Source: CALANV01 sp036381615
GTDB lineage: Bacteria > Pseudomonadota > Alphaproteobacteria > CACIAM-22H2
DNA length: 58,844 nucleotides
Direction of reading: 5' to 3'
Assembly (NCBI GenBank): GCA_036381615.1
Contig: DASVCL010000029.1
Coordinates: 1-58,844 of the forward strand
In this document: positions 7,674 through 16,230 of the stretch, piece by piece
Layout of the letters: each line of letters opens with the position of its first letter
How positions within the stretch are numbered: the stretch's first letter is position 1
The notes under the pieces: generated by a model
The model's input: only the letters and a program-made list of their open reading frames with translations
Told to the model about the DNA's origin: nothing
Database searches by the model: none
Program-made: the position numbers and the translations under genes

Positions 7674-8864
7674 TCAGGCCGCCCGCGGCGCCATCGCCGC
7701 CGCCTCGGCCGGATGGCGGGGCGTGAGCAGCGCACCGGCAAAGACCAGCAGTCCGAAGGCCGCCAGCACGACGTAGACCGACGTGAACCCGCCGGCGCCG
7801 TCGTGAAGAAAGGCGACGAGCGGCACGGCCGAAGCGCTCGCGGTGAACGAGACGAGGTAGCGCACCGCGTAGACGCGGGCCCGCCATTCATCCGTCGTGT
7901 ACCGGGCGACGAACGTGTCGTTGATGGTCACCTGGCCGAAAATGGCGAACATCATCACGGCCGCCACGACGAGGAGCGCGCCGTCGGCGACATAGCCGGC
8001 GATGAACAGGGCGGGCGCCTGCAGCGCCGCCAGCGGCACGAACACCGCCCGCAGCGGATAGCGGTCGACCAGCCGCCCGACGACGATCTGCGCCGTCGCG
8101 CCGATCACATATACGGCCGCAGCAAGCGCGCCGACACCGGACGGCGTCGCGGCAAGGCCGGCAAGGCGCTCGTCGAACAGCTTCGGCATCGACACGGTCG
8201 TGGCATTGAACACGAGGCCGCCCGCCACCGTGACGGCGGCGAGAACGGCGAAGGCCTGCACGATCGTGCGTCGCGGCAGATCCGCGGTTTTCCTGTCCAG
8301 GCCCTTCTTCGGCGCGCGAATGTCGGGAACCATTGCCAGAAACGCGATGCCGGCGGCGACCGCGATCGCGCCGGGCAGGATGAAGGCGGCGCGCCAGCCG
8401 AAATGCTGCGTGAGCGCGCCGGTGACGAGCGCGGCGCCGGCGACGCCCAGATTGCCCCAGACTCCGTTGATACCGATCGCGCGCCCGACTTTCTCCGAAT
8501 GCGCCACCAGCATCGCGGTGCCGACCGGGTGATAGATCGAGGCGAACAGGCCGACCAGCGTCAGGCCTACCGCGAGCCCGGCCGGCGTCGTCGCGAACCC
8601 GGTCGCGGCCGTGGCAAGACCGATGCCGATGAAGAAGACGGCCATCATGTTGCGCCGGCTCCACAGATCGCCGAGCCAGCCCGACGGAATTGAGCCGGCG
8701 CCGAAGGCGATGAAGCCGCCGATCGACAGTGCGAGGAGCTCGCCATAGGGTCGGCCGAACTCCGCCTCCATGCCGAGCACCGCGGTCGGCAGGATCAGCA
8801 TGAACATGTGGTCGATCACGTGCGCGACATTGATGAACGAGACGATCGTCCGCGACGAGCTCAT
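7674..8864 (-). CDS. MFS transporter
   Basis: 396-aa major facilitator superfamily protein with twelve predicted helices. The loop 2-3 signature is present as GWLGDLWSRR (residues 62-71). The start is the ATG at 8862-8864 with GGAAGGGGG upstream; the frame stays open further upstream but that part overlaps the divergent regulator and is not coding. The gene lies convergent to the SDR gene and divergent from an AraC-type regulator, the usual layout for a regulated drug or metabolite exporter. The substrate is unknown. Confidence 0.88.
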   Translation of the reverse strand: MSSSRTIVSFINVAHVIDHMFMLILPTAVLGMEAEFGRPYGELLALSIGGFIAFGAGSIPSGWLGDLWSRRNMMAVFFIGIGLATAATGFATTPAGLAVGLTLVGLFASIYHPVGTAMLVAHSEKVGRAIGINGVWGNLGVAGAALVTGALTQHFGWRAAFILPGAIAVAAGIAFLAMVPDIRAPKKGLDRKTADLPRRTIVQAFAVLAAVTVAGGLVFNATTVSMPKLFDERLAGLAATPSGVGALAAAVYVIGATAQIVVGRLVDRYPLRAVFVPLAALQAPALFIAGYVADGALLVVAAVMMFAIFGQVTINDTFVARYTTDEWRARVYAVRYLVSFTASASAVPLVAFLHDGAGGFTSVYVVLAAFGLLVFAGALLTPRHPAEAAAMAPRAA

Positions 8865-9017
8865 TGACTGCCCCCTTCCGGCCCACTCAAGTCCTTGACG
8901 TCCGTCGCCCCGGCATACCGCCCGCGGCACGGACGCGATCCGGTGGACAGGATAGCCATGTCCCATACAAGATGTCCTGCCATCCTTCGTCGCGAAACGG
9001 ACATGGAGCCGGGGAGC

Positions 9018-9830
9018 ATGGGCGCGAGACAGACACCAAAGCCGCGGCGCAGCGTCGACGCCAGGGATTACCAGCATGTCCCCCGCCCGATCACGGCCCT
9101 CGCCAAAAGTTTTGCGAGCGGCGCGCACGTCGCGCCGCATTCGCACCCGCGCGCGCAATTCCTGTATGCGGTTGACGGCGTCATGCGGGTCACGACGGCG
9201 GACGGCGCCTGGGTGGTTCCGCCCTCGCATGCCGTGTGGATCCCGCCCGGGATCGAGCACGAGATCCGGATGGCCGGCAACGTGGCGATGCGCACGCTCT
9301 ACATCGATCCGGATGCGGCGCCATGGCTGCCTGACGTGTGCACGGTCGTGGCAGTGACGCCGCTCGTGCGCGAACTCATTCTTGCGGCGGTCGAGGAGCC
9401 GGTCATCTATCCGCTTGGCGGACGCGCCGGGGCGGTCATGCAGCTTCTCCTCCACGAGCTGCAGCGCCTGGCAACGGTGCCGCTGCGCATTCCGCTGCCG
9501 CGCGAGCGGCGACTCGCCGCGCTGTGCCGCGCGCTCCTCGACGACCCGGCGGCATCCGACACTCTCGAAGATTGGGCCGTCAAGGTCGGCGCCAGTGCAC
9601 GCACGCTCGCCCGCCTGTTCCGTCGCGAAGCGGGCCTGAGCTTCGGCGCATGGCGACAGCAGGTGCGCCTCGCCGAAGCGCTGTCGCGTCTCGCGCTGGG
9701 CGAGCCGGTGGCGACGGTCGCCCGGCAGCTCGGCTATGCGAGCCCGAGCGCTTTCACCGCGATGTTCCGTCGCGCCCTCGGCATCCCGCCGACCCAGTAC
9801 ATCGTCCGCAACCCGGCGCCGGTGCGCTGA
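9018..9830 (+). CDS. AraC-family regulator with N-terminal cupin domain
   Basis: About 270 aa. The N-terminal half is a cupin-type sensing domain (pattern PHSHPRAQFLYAVDG then PPSHAVWIPPGIEH). The C-terminal 100 residues hold the double helix-turn-helix of AraC regulators (LEDWAVKVGASARTLARLFRRE and ATVARQLGYASPSAFTAMFRR). I chose the ATG at 9018, which has GGAG 8 bases upstream; ATG at 9003 or 8958 are in frame and possible. Divergent from the MFS gene, it probably activates or represses that exporter. Regulators of this build often respond to small aromatic or toxic compounds; the ligand here is unknown. Confidence 0.85.
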   Translation: MGARQTPKPRRSVDARDYQHVPRPITALAKSFASGAHVAPHSHPRAQFLYAVDGVMRVTTADGAWVVPPSHAVWIPPGIEHEIRMAGNVAMRTLYIDPDAAPWLPDVCTVVAVTPLVRELILAAVEEPVIYPLGGRAGAVMQLLLHELQRLATVPLRIPLPRERRLAALCRALLDDPAASDTLEDWAVKVGASARTLARLFRREAGLSFGAWRQQVRLAEALSRLALGEPVATVARQLGYASPSAFTAMFRRALGIPPTQYIVRNPAPVR

Positions 9831-9884
9831 CGCGCCGCAGGCAGCCACCCAACGGCGCGTGCCGATGGGCGCGCCCTGCACCGC

Positions 9885-9919
9885 TTGACACGCTCAACGC
9901 GTTTTATTAGGAGTCCTAA
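9885..9919 (+). promoter_or_regulatory. promoter region and palindromic operator of the MarR gene
   Basis: A consensus-like -35 hexamer TTGACA (9885-9890) is followed at 9907-9919 by the perfect inverted repeat TTAGGA-G-TCCTAA. The palindrome contains the ribosome site GGAG (9910-9913), 8 bases before the MarR ATG at 9922. MarR proteins typically bind short palindromes overlapping their own promoter, so this is a likely autoregulatory operator that could also hide the ribosome site. No good -10 box at standard spacing was found. Confidence 0.65.
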
Positions 9920-9921
9920 CT

Positions 9922-10683
9922 ATGCCGTCTCACCCGCCGCCATCACCCCCCGCGAAGCGCCGGCCGCGTCCGACGTCACCGGCGCGCAGACAGTCGGCGC
10001 GGTCGTCGCAGGAGTCCGGGGCCGTCGATTTCGACGCGATCACCGAGCCGCTCGCTGCGCGCGTGACGGCGGGTCTCGTCCGCATCGCCCAGGCGATCCG
10101 GAGCAACGCCTGGCGCAACGGCGAGCGCGACGACCTGACGCCCACACAGGCGCAGATCCTCTCTCTGCTTGCGGATGCCGGCAGCGACGGCATGCGTCCT
10201 GCCGCGATCGCCGAGCGGATGCAGGTAACGGCGCCGACGATCAGCGACGCGCTCGGCGCGCTTGCGCGCAAGGGTCTCGTGACCCGCACGACGGCCGCAT
10301 CGGACCGCCGCGGCACCGTCGTTCGGCTAACGGCCGATGGTACGCGCGCAGCCGCCGCAGTTTCGGATTGGCCCGAGTTCCTGCGGCGTGCCGTCGGCGC
10401 GCTGCCCCAGCCTCACCAGATCCTGTTGTTTCGCGGCCTGATGGGAACGATCCGCGAGCTGCAGCGCCGCGGCGACATCCCGGTCAGCCGCATGTGCGTG
10501 ACCTGCCGCTACTTCCGCCCGAACGTTCACGCCGATCCCGAGCGGCCCCATCACTGCGCGTTCGTCGATGCGCCGTTCGGCGACCGGCATCTGCGTCTGG
10601 ATTGCCCCGACCAGTCACCGGTGCCGCCCGGTGACGCAGCGGCGGTCTGGGCCCGCTTCATCGATCCCGCATCTTCGACATGA
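9922..10683 (+). CDS. MarR-family regulator with C-terminal four-cysteine extension
   Basis: 253 aa. Residues 1-34 are Pro/Arg/Ser-rich and probably disordered. The winged helix covers about 70-145 (helix-turn-helix AAIAERMQVTAPTISDALGA, wing TTAASDRRGTVVRLT). The last 65 residues carry Cys192-x2-Cys195, Cys212 and Cys228, plus His210/His211, a pattern suited to binding zinc or an Fe-S cluster or to thiol sensing. The stop overlaps an ATG of the next frame (ATGA), and a redoxin gene follows, so redox or metal control of the three-gene unit is plausible. Metal binding and the signal sensed are inference. Confidence 0.83.
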   Translation: MPSHPPPSPPAKRRPRPTSPARRQSARSSQESGAVDFDAITEPLAARVTAGLVRIAQAIRSNAWRNGERDDLTPTQAQILSLLADAGSDGMRPAAIAERMQVTAPTISDALGALARKGLVTRTTAASDRRGTVVRLTADGTRAAAAVSDWPEFLRRAVGALPQPHQILLFRGLMGTIRELQRRGDIPVSRMCVTCRYFRPNVHADPERPHHCAFVDAPFGDRHLRLDCPDQSPVPPGDAAAVWARFIDPASST

Positions 10684-10700
10684 GCAGAAACGAGGCTGTC

Positions 10701-11429
10701 ATGAGGTCAAGTTTGCTGCTGTCGGTCGCGACGCTCGTCACCGCCGGTTTACCCGCGCTTGCGGCCGACATAACCGCATCCAAGGGCAACGACAATGTCC
10801 GTCCGGCCTTCGACATCGTCCGCGCCGCGGTCCGGACGTCCGGCGACGACGTCGTCTTCCGTATCGAAGTAGCCGGCGTCGCGGGCAGCGAGAAGCCGGC
10901 ACCGGTCGGCAAGACGGCCGGCAGCGACGTCTATTCATATGTCTGGCCGACCACCATCGACAGCGCGGCGGTCGGCTTCGAACCGAACCAGGGTATCCTG
11001 GCGCTGGCCGTCACGGCGCATCCCGACTTCGACGATACGCCCGCAAGCGACGAAAGCGGCGACGGCAACACGAAGAACGACGGCGCGCTCTGGCACAGCC
11101 ACTGGGTCGTTCTCGTCAAGGACGATGCGTGCGGCGCCGGTGCCCTGAAGGTCAAGGACATCCCCCAGGGCACGTCACCGCGATTGCCGCCGACATGGCC
11201 GGGCCTGCCGATCCTGATCGACAGTCCGGATTACCGGCCGCAGATCGGGGCGAATACGGTCGAGGTCCGCGTGCCGCTGTCGCGCCTTGGAACGGTGCGC
11301 GAGGCATCCTACGACGGCGTGACCGCAGGGCTGCGGGTCAACGCCAACATGCACGCGCCGCTCCTGTGCGTGGTCGACGTCTTTGACGTGGCCTCCGGAG
11401 ACCTGAGCCTTCCCGGCAAGGTCGAATGA
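10701..11429 (+). CDS. exported protein of unknown function
   Basis: 242 aa beginning with a typical Sec signal peptide (MRSSLLLSVATLVTAGLPALA, cleavage near residue 21-22). I chose the ATG at 10701 because it starts the signal peptide and has GAGG just upstream; an earlier ATG at 10680 overlaps the MarR stop and adds seven residues. The mature part looks beta-rich, with an acidic Gly/Asp/Asn stretch (DDTPASDESGDGNTKNDG), the conserved-looking WHSHWVVLVKDD, and two cysteines (about 144 and 223) that could form a disulfide. I do not recognise the family. It sits between the MarR-Cys4 regulator and a redoxin in one transcription unit. Confidence 0.75.
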   Translation: MRSSLLLSVATLVTAGLPALAADITASKGNDNVRPAFDIVRAAVRTSGDDVVFRIEVAGVAGSEKPAPVGKTAGSDVYSYVWPTTIDSAAVGFEPNQGILALAVTAHPDFDDTPASDESGDGNTKNDGALWHSHWVVLVKDDACGAGALKVKDIPQGTSPRLPPTWPGLPILIDSPDYRPQIGANTVEVRVPLSRLGTVREASYDGVTAGLRVNANMHAPLLCVVDVFDVASGDLSLPGKVE

Positions 11430-11460
11430 GCGCCGTCGCCCGCATGCGTGAGGAGGAAGC

Positions 11461-12003
11461 ATGATGTCGCGCCTGGCCCCCGAATGGAGCGTGCAGACCT
11501 GGTTCAACACGCCCGAGCCCCTCACCCTGGCCGGACTTCGCGGCAAGGTCGTCGTGCTCCACGCGTTCCAGATGTTGTGTCCCGGCTGCGTGCAGTACGG
11601 TTTGCCGCAAGCCCAGCGCATCCATGACATGTTCGACAGGGCGCGCGTGGCGGTGATCGGACTGCACACGGTCTTCGAGCATCACGAGGCGATGACGCCC
11701 GCCGCGCTCGCCGCGTTCATCCATGAATACCGCTTCACGTTCCCGATCGGGATCGACCAGCCTGCCGCCGACGGACCGATTCCCGTAACGATGCGCGCCT
11801 ACGCCATGCAGGGAACGCCGACGCTCGTTCTCATCGATCGCGCCGGGCGCCTGCGCAAGCAGCATTTCGGGCCGGAACCCGATCTTGCCGTCGGCGCCGA
11901 CATCGCCTTCCTTCTCGGCGAGGCCGATCCTGAGGCGAAACCCGCCGGCAACGAAGATCGGCACGCCGCGGCAGTCTGCACGCCGGCAGGATGCGCCTCG
12001 TGA
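11461..12003 (+). CDS. redoxin / thioredoxin-like protein
   Basis: 180-aa thioredoxin-fold protein of the peroxiredoxin/TlpA-like group. The active-site motif is CPGC (residues 40-43) after the strand GKVVVLHAFQ, and the cis-Pro region is QGTPTLVLIDRAG. A further Cys pair, Cys173 and Cys178, lies at the extreme C-terminus (VCTPAGCAS) and could act as a resolving or relay pair. There is no signal peptide, so it is probably cytosolic. It is the third gene of the MarR unit, 31 bases after the exported protein, with GAGGAGG before the ATG. It probably reduces disulfides or peroxides; the partner is unknown. Confidence 0.85.
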   Translation: MMSRLAPEWSVQTWFNTPEPLTLAGLRGKVVVLHAFQMLCPGCVQYGLPQAQRIHDMFDRARVAVIGLHTVFEHHEAMTPAALAAFIHEYRFTFPIGIDQPAADGPIPVTMRAYAMQGTPTLVLIDRAGRLRKQHFGPEPDLAVGADIAFLLGEADPEAKPAGNEDRHAAAVCTPAGCAS

Positions 12004-12035
12004 CGCCGAGCCGTCCGCGACCCGCGCCCTGCCCT

Positions 12036-12890
12036 TCAGTTCGCCCGGCCAACCCCTTCCCCGTCGCCGCCGGCGCCGTGATGCAGCCCGGCGGACCGGC
12101 GTGCGCGGAGTTCCTCATAGGCGGCGCTGACCCAGGCCTGACCGTGGCTGCGTTCGAGCCGCCGAACGATGAAGTGGCCGCGGGCGATGGTCTGGAAATG
12201 ATCGATGAAGGCGTAGTTGATCGCGGCGCCACCGAGCGCCCCGATGACGGGCACGAGCTGCGCCGCCATCTTGTGGCTGACCGCGATTCCGAACCGCGCG
12301 CCGATCTTGGCGATGAACTTGGTCACCGGCGATACCGGATAGGCACCGGCGCCGGTCGCGGCGAGATAGCGCGCGGCATCCGATACGACGGTCGCGAGCG
12401 ACGAGCGAATGGCGAAGTAGCCGGCCTCCGCATCGTCGTCGGTATCGGTCCGCGCACCGAGCGCAAAGACCTCCATGCAGGCAAGGCCGGTTTCGGGTCG
12501 CGTCAGATCCTCCCCCTCCTCACGCGCGATATCGGCGATCGACCGCAGCATCAGCACGGTCGTGATCGGCAGCTCGATCGGCAGGGCGGCGAGCCCGAGC
12601 CCGCCGCCGAGCGCGCCGGACGCCGCGACCACCGCCTTGTGCAGCAGATCCGACGAGGTGCGCCGTTCCTCCGCAAGCGTCATCAGCGCGACGTCCGCCG
12701 CCCGGTCGAGGGCGATGCGCGTCGCCGTGACGACGCGCGCGCTCAACGGCGCCGGCAAGGCCGAGACGATGCGGACCATCGGCCGGCCGATGGCCTGAGC
12801 GAGACGCGCGGGCAGCCGCACTTCCTCGAGCAAATCGACCGCGCGCCTCAGGTCGTCGATCTCGTCGCTCCGCAACCCCTCGAGAGCCAT
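12036..12890 (-). CDS. EcsC-family protein
   Basis: 284-aa protein resembling the EcsC family, named after the Bacillus Ecs transporter locus but of unclear biochemical function. Features are an N-terminal helical region, a Gly/Ala-rich hydrophobic segment (ASGALGGGLGLAALPIELPITTVLMLRSI) that may touch the membrane, and a second Gly-rich segment (VPVIGALGGAAINYAFIDHFQ). It converges on the redoxin gene with 32 bases between the stops, and does not look linked to its neighbours in function. Confidence 0.72.
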   Translation of the reverse strand: MALEGLRSDEIDDLRRAVDLLEEVRLPARLAQAIGRPMVRIVSALPAPLSARVVTATRIALDRAADVALMTLAEERRTSSDLLHKAVVAASGALGGGLGLAALPIELPITTVLMLRSIADIAREEGEDLTRPETGLACMEVFALGARTDTDDDAEAGYFAIRSSLATVVSDAARYLAATGAGAYPVSPVTKFIAKIGARFGIAVSHKMAAQLVPVIGALGGAAINYAFIDHFQTIARGHFIVRRLERSHGQAWVSAAYEELRARRSAGLHHGAGGDGEGVGRAN

Positions 12891-13089
12891 TCACCCGTCA
12901 CCGTCGTCCCTGCAACCTGCGTTGAGGAGCATGAACCAACAGAGCACAAAGATCACCAAGGAATGGCCTGAGGCGCAAGGCACCCGAAACACGCCCTGGT
13001 GTCTTTCGGAAAACTGGTGGTATGCCCGACGCGGCGAGACGCAGCGTAATGTCCTGGGGCGAAAAAGAGGACGATCTGCGGCCGCGGTT
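12891..13089. other. intergenic region with a repeat-like A-rich segment
   Basis: 199 bases between the EcsC gene start and the stop of the D-erythronate dehydrogenase gene. Around 12931-12965 the text (for example GAGCACAAAGATCACCAAGG) is clearly less GC-rich than the surroundings and reads like fragments of intergenic repeats seen scattered in proteobacterial genomes. No gene or clear hairpin was recognised. Confidence 0.3.
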
Positions 13090-14073
13090 CTACGCGGCGG
13101 GCTGCAGGTCGTCTTCGATGAATGCCTGGATAATGGCGTCGAGCGACGGATCGGCTTCGAAACCCATCGCCCGCGCCCGCCTGCTGTCGAGGCGCTTCGG
13201 CCAGCCGTCGACGATCTTCTGGATGAGCGCATCCGGCCGCCACACGATACGCTTATAGGCATCGGCGCCGGCGACGCGCTTCACCGCCTCGGCCATTTCG
13301 CCGACCGTCGCGTCGAGCGACGGCAGCATCAGGGACCGATTCCAGCCCCATGCCTCGGACGGCAGATCGTGGGCGCGGATGAACGCCTCGACCGTCTTGC
13401 GCGGGCTGAGCAGCGGCATCCAGTTGTCGGGGCGAACCGGACAGATCGCCTCCTGCCCCTGCAGCGGCTCGCGAATGATCGACGACGCGAAGGTGGAGGC
13501 CGCCTTGTTCGGCTTGCCCGGCCGAACGACGATCGTCGGCAGACGCAACGAACGTCCGTCGATGAAGCCCTTGCGCGTGTAATCGGCGACGAGCAGCTCG
13601 CCCATCGCCTTCTGTGCGCCGTAGGACGTCTGCGGGGTGAGCTTCTGCTCGTCCGTTATCACCTCGGGCAGATCGCCGCCATAGACGGCGATCGAGGACG
13701 TGAACACGACGCGCGGCGGCCGCGGCAGCGCGCGGCACGCCTCCAGCACGGCGCGCGTACCGTCGAGGTTGACACGGTAGCCGAGGTCGAAATCGGCTTC
13801 GGCGCCCGCGCTGACGACGGCGGCGAAATGGAACACGCTGCCGGTATCGCCCGCGATCAGCCTGCGCATGAGCGACGTATCCGACACTTCGCCGGCGACG
13901 AACGACACGCGCGGGTCCTTGGGAATGTCCGGCGCCTCGGCCACGTCGAGCAGGATCAGCCGCTCAATCTTCGTCGGCGTGCCGTCCGGCCCGGCGAGCG
14001 TCCCGCGCTCGAGGAGCTTCTTCGCCAGCTTCTTCCCCAGCATGCCGGCACCGCCGGTAATGACCACTTGCAT
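13090..14073 (-). CDS. denD: D-erythronate dehydrogenase-like NAD-dependent epimerase/dehydratase
   Basis: 327-aa extended SDR. GGAGMLG at residues 7-13 binds NAD; the catalytic set is Ser126/127, Tyr151 and Lys155 (YGAQK). The pattern around FHFAAVVSAGAEADFDLGYRVN and LRLPTIVVRPGKPNKAAS is that of D-erythronate dehydrogenase (DenD, EC 1.1.1.410), which makes 2-oxo-D-erythronate. I start it at the ATG at 14071-14073, giving MQVVITGGAG; the open upstream extension is not Rossmann sequence. It lies 265 bases behind the ABC sugar importer on the same strand. The other enzymes of the tetronate route (kinase, decarboxylase) are not adjacent; an isomerase of that family is at 33.9 kb. Confidence 0.82.
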   Translation of the reverse strand: MQVVITGGAGMLGKKLAKKLLERGTLAGPDGTPTKIERLILLDVAEAPDIPKDPRVSFVAGEVSDTSLMRRLIAGDTGSVFHFAAVVSAGAEADFDLGYRVNLDGTRAVLEACRALPRPPRVVFTSSIAVYGGDLPEVITDEQKLTPQTSYGAQKAMGELLVADYTRKGFIDGRSLRLPTIVVRPGKPNKAASTFASSIIREPLQGQEAICPVRPDNWMPLLSPRKTVEAFIRAHDLPSEAWGWNRSLMLPSLDATVGEMAEAVKRVAGADAYKRIVWRPDALIQKIVDGWPKRLDSRRARAMGFEADPSLDAIIQAFIEDDLQPAA

Positions 14074-14191
14074 GTTCGTCCGTCTCGCGTCCGTTGGTTT
14101 GTCCTGCCCCGTACTCAGTTCGGCCGCCGGTACGCCCGCATCATGCGGCACGTACCTTCGACCTCGAGCGGCAACATCCGCTCATAGACAG

Positions 14192-14212
14192 CCCAATTGG
14201 CGCCGTTGGGCA
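14192..14212 (-). terminator. weak hairpin downstream of ABC sugar operon
   Basis: GCCCAA / TTGGGC, a 6-bp stem with a 9-base loop, in the 265-base gap between the last permease gene and denD. No U-run follows on the minus strand. It could be a weak terminator or processing site; the rest of the gap (14074-14338) shows nothing I can name. Confidence 0.25.
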
Positions 14213-14338
14213 TTCTGATCGCCTACTTCATCTCCTGATGCGGCTTACCTGCGCACGGCAGAGGCGCGATGCACTGCGTCCATGTCATGACGATTTCTTT
14301 CCGACCCTTTTCATGCACGAACGGCAGCCGACCGGGCG

Positions 14339-15235
14339 CTATTCCTTCACCGCGCCGGTGAGGCTCGAGACGTAGTGCTCGACGAAAAAGGAGTAGAGGA
14401 TCGCCACCGGCAACGAGCCCAGCAGTGCGCCGGCCATCAGTGCGCCCCAGTGATAGACGTCGCCCTCAACGAGCTGGGTCAGCACCCCGACCGGCACCGT
14501 CTTCTGTTCCGATGAGGAAATAAAGGCGAGCGCGTAGATGAACTCGTTCCACGACAGCGTGAAGGCGAAGATGCCGGCGGAAATGAGGCCGGGCACCGCG
14601 AGGGGCAGCGTGATCTTCCACAGGATCTGAAGCCGGGTTGCACCGTCGATGAGCGCGCATTCCTCGAGCTCGTAGGGGATGGACTTGAAGTAACCCATCA
14701 GCAGCCACGTGCAGAACGGGATGAGGAAGGTGGGATAGGTCAGAATCAGCGCCCAGTTGGTGTCGTAGATCCCGAGCCCGAACACCATCGTCGCCAGCGG
14801 AATGAACAGGATGCTCGGTGGGACGAGGTAGGCCAGAAAGATCAGCAAGCCCACGGTCTGTGCGCCCTTGAAGCGCAGGCGCGTGATCGCATAGGCGGCG
14901 AGTACGCTTGCGAAGATCGACAGAAACGTGGCCGCCACCGCAACGACCATGGTGTTGAGCAGCCATTCCGGATAGTCGGTCTGGAACAGCAGCTTATTGA
15001 TGTTGGCGAGCGTCGGACTCGAGATCCAGAACGGGTTGTGTTCCGAGAAATTATAAAGTTCGTCGTTGGGTTTGAACGTCGTCACGCCCATCCAGTAAAA
15101 CGGGAAGAGCAGGATGAAGAGGAAGATCGCAAGCGGAATGTAGAGCGTGACGACGCGGCGTGGCAGCGTCTCGAGATAGGCCATGCCGGTCGAATCGGCC
15201 ACCGGTGTGGCCACGGTCTTCGCTGCCTCAGTCAT
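14339..15235 (-). CDS. ABC sugar transporter permease (MalG type)
   Basis: 298-aa inner-membrane permease with six predicted helices. The cytoplasmic EAA loop, which docks to the ATPase, is seen as ELEECALIDGATRLQILWKITLPLAVPGL. The N-terminal 15 residues before the first helix are polar. Its start overlaps the end of the MalF-type gene by 8 bases, so the two permeases are translationally coupled. Together with the upstream ATPase and binding protein it forms a complete CUT1-type importer for a sugar, glycoside or sugar acid. Confidence 0.93.
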   Translation of the reverse strand: MTEAAKTVATPVADSTGMAYLETLPRRVVTLYIPLAIFLFILLFPFYWMGVTTFKPNDELYNFSEHNPFWISSPTLANINKLLFQTDYPEWLLNTMVVAVAATFLSIFASVLAAYAITRLRFKGAQTVGLLIFLAYLVPPSILFIPLATMVFGLGIYDTNWALILTYPTFLIPFCTWLLMGYFKSIPYELEECALIDGATRLQILWKITLPLAVPGLISAGIFAFTLSWNEFIYALAFISSSEQKTVPVGVLTQLVEGDVYHWGALMAGALLGSLPVAILYSFFVEHYVSSLTGAVKE

Positions 15236-16175
15236 CGGCCGATCCTTGCTGCCACTTGCGGCGCTGCAGGCCGTAGTAGCTGAACACCGTGGCGAACACC
15301 AGGAACGGGATCATGGCGGTGGCGATCGCCGCACCTTCGCCGAGCTGGCCGCCCGGTATGGCGCGCTGGAACGCCAGTGTCGCCATGAGGTGTGTCGCGT
15401 TCATCGGCCCGCCGCGGGTGATGGCGTAGATGAGCTGGAAATCGGTGAACGTGAACAGCACCGAAAATGTCAGCACGATCGAGAGGATCGGCATCAGCAT
15501 CGGCACGGTCACGTGGCGGAACTGCTGCCATGCATTGGCACCGTCGAGCGCCGCGGCCTCGTAAAGCGAGGGCGAGATCGTCTGCAGGCCGGCGAGCAGG
15601 CAGATGGCCACGAAAGGAATACCCCGCCATACATTGGCAGCGATCAGCGACCATCGCGCATTCCACGGATCGCCGAGGAAATCGATATAGTAGTCGATGA
15701 GACCGAGCTGGTTGAGCGACCAGGAGATGATCGAGAACTGCACGTCGTAGATCCACCAGAAGGCGATCGCCGAAAGCACCGTGGGGATGATGTAGGGCAG
15801 CAGCACGATCGCCCGGATGAACGCCTTAAACGGCAGCGAATGGTTGAGCAGCAGCGCCAACCACAGGCCGAGCCCGAACTTGAGCACGGTCGCGACGATC
15901 GTATAGAGCAGCGTATTGAAGACCGACAGCCAGAAGACGCCGTCGTGCCATAGCGAGATGTAGTTCTCCAGCCCGATGAAAACGCCTGGCCGACCGATCC
16001 TCATGTCGGTGAATCCCATCCAGATCCCGAGCCCCAGCGGATAGGTCAGGAACAGCAGCAGGATCGAGGCAGCCGGCAGCATGAAGATCACCGACAGCAC
16101 GGTCGGGTGATCCAGGGCCCGCGACAGCGCCACGAAGCGCGGCGAAACGGATTGCGGCTTTAGAACTGTTGCCAT
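15228..16175 (-). CDS. ABC sugar transporter permease (MalF/UgpA type)
   Basis: 315-aa permease of the CUT1 family with about six transmembrane helices after a short polar N-terminus. The EAA loop is present as YEAAALDGANAWQQFRHVTVPMLMPIL. It follows the binding-protein gene by 55 bases, a gap that carries a strong hairpin, and its 3' end overlaps the next permease. It forms the heterodimeric channel with the MalG-type partner. Confidence 0.93.
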   Translation of the reverse strand: MATVLKPQSVSPRFVALSRALDHPTVLSVIFMLPAASILLLFLTYPLGLGIWMGFTDMRIGRPGVFIGLENYISLWHDGVFWLSVFNTLLYTIVATVLKFGLGLWLALLLNHSLPFKAFIRAIVLLPYIIPTVLSAIAFWWIYDVQFSIISWSLNQLGLIDYYIDFLGDPWNARWSLIAANVWRGIPFVAICLLAGLQTISPSLYEAAALDGANAWQQFRHVTVPMLMPILSIVLTFSVLFTFTDFQLIYAITRGGPMNATHLMATLAFQRAIPGGQLGEGAAIATAMIPFLVFATVFSYYGLQRRKWQQGSADD

Positions 16176-16190
16176 GCGTCATGCCGACGC

Positions 16191-16217
16191 GGCCTCCGGC
16201 GGCTCGCGCCGGAGGCC
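16191..16217 (-). other. intercistronic hairpin after the sugar-binding-protein gene
   Basis: Perfect 11-bp GC-rich stem GGCCTCCGGCG / CGCCGGAGGCC with a 5-base loop. It sits between the stop of the binding-protein gene (16231) and the start of the MalF-type permease (16175), and has no U-run. The position matches known stabilising or attenuating hairpins in maltose-type operons. Confidence 0.75.
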
Positions 16218-16230
16218 GTCGTCTCGAGGC

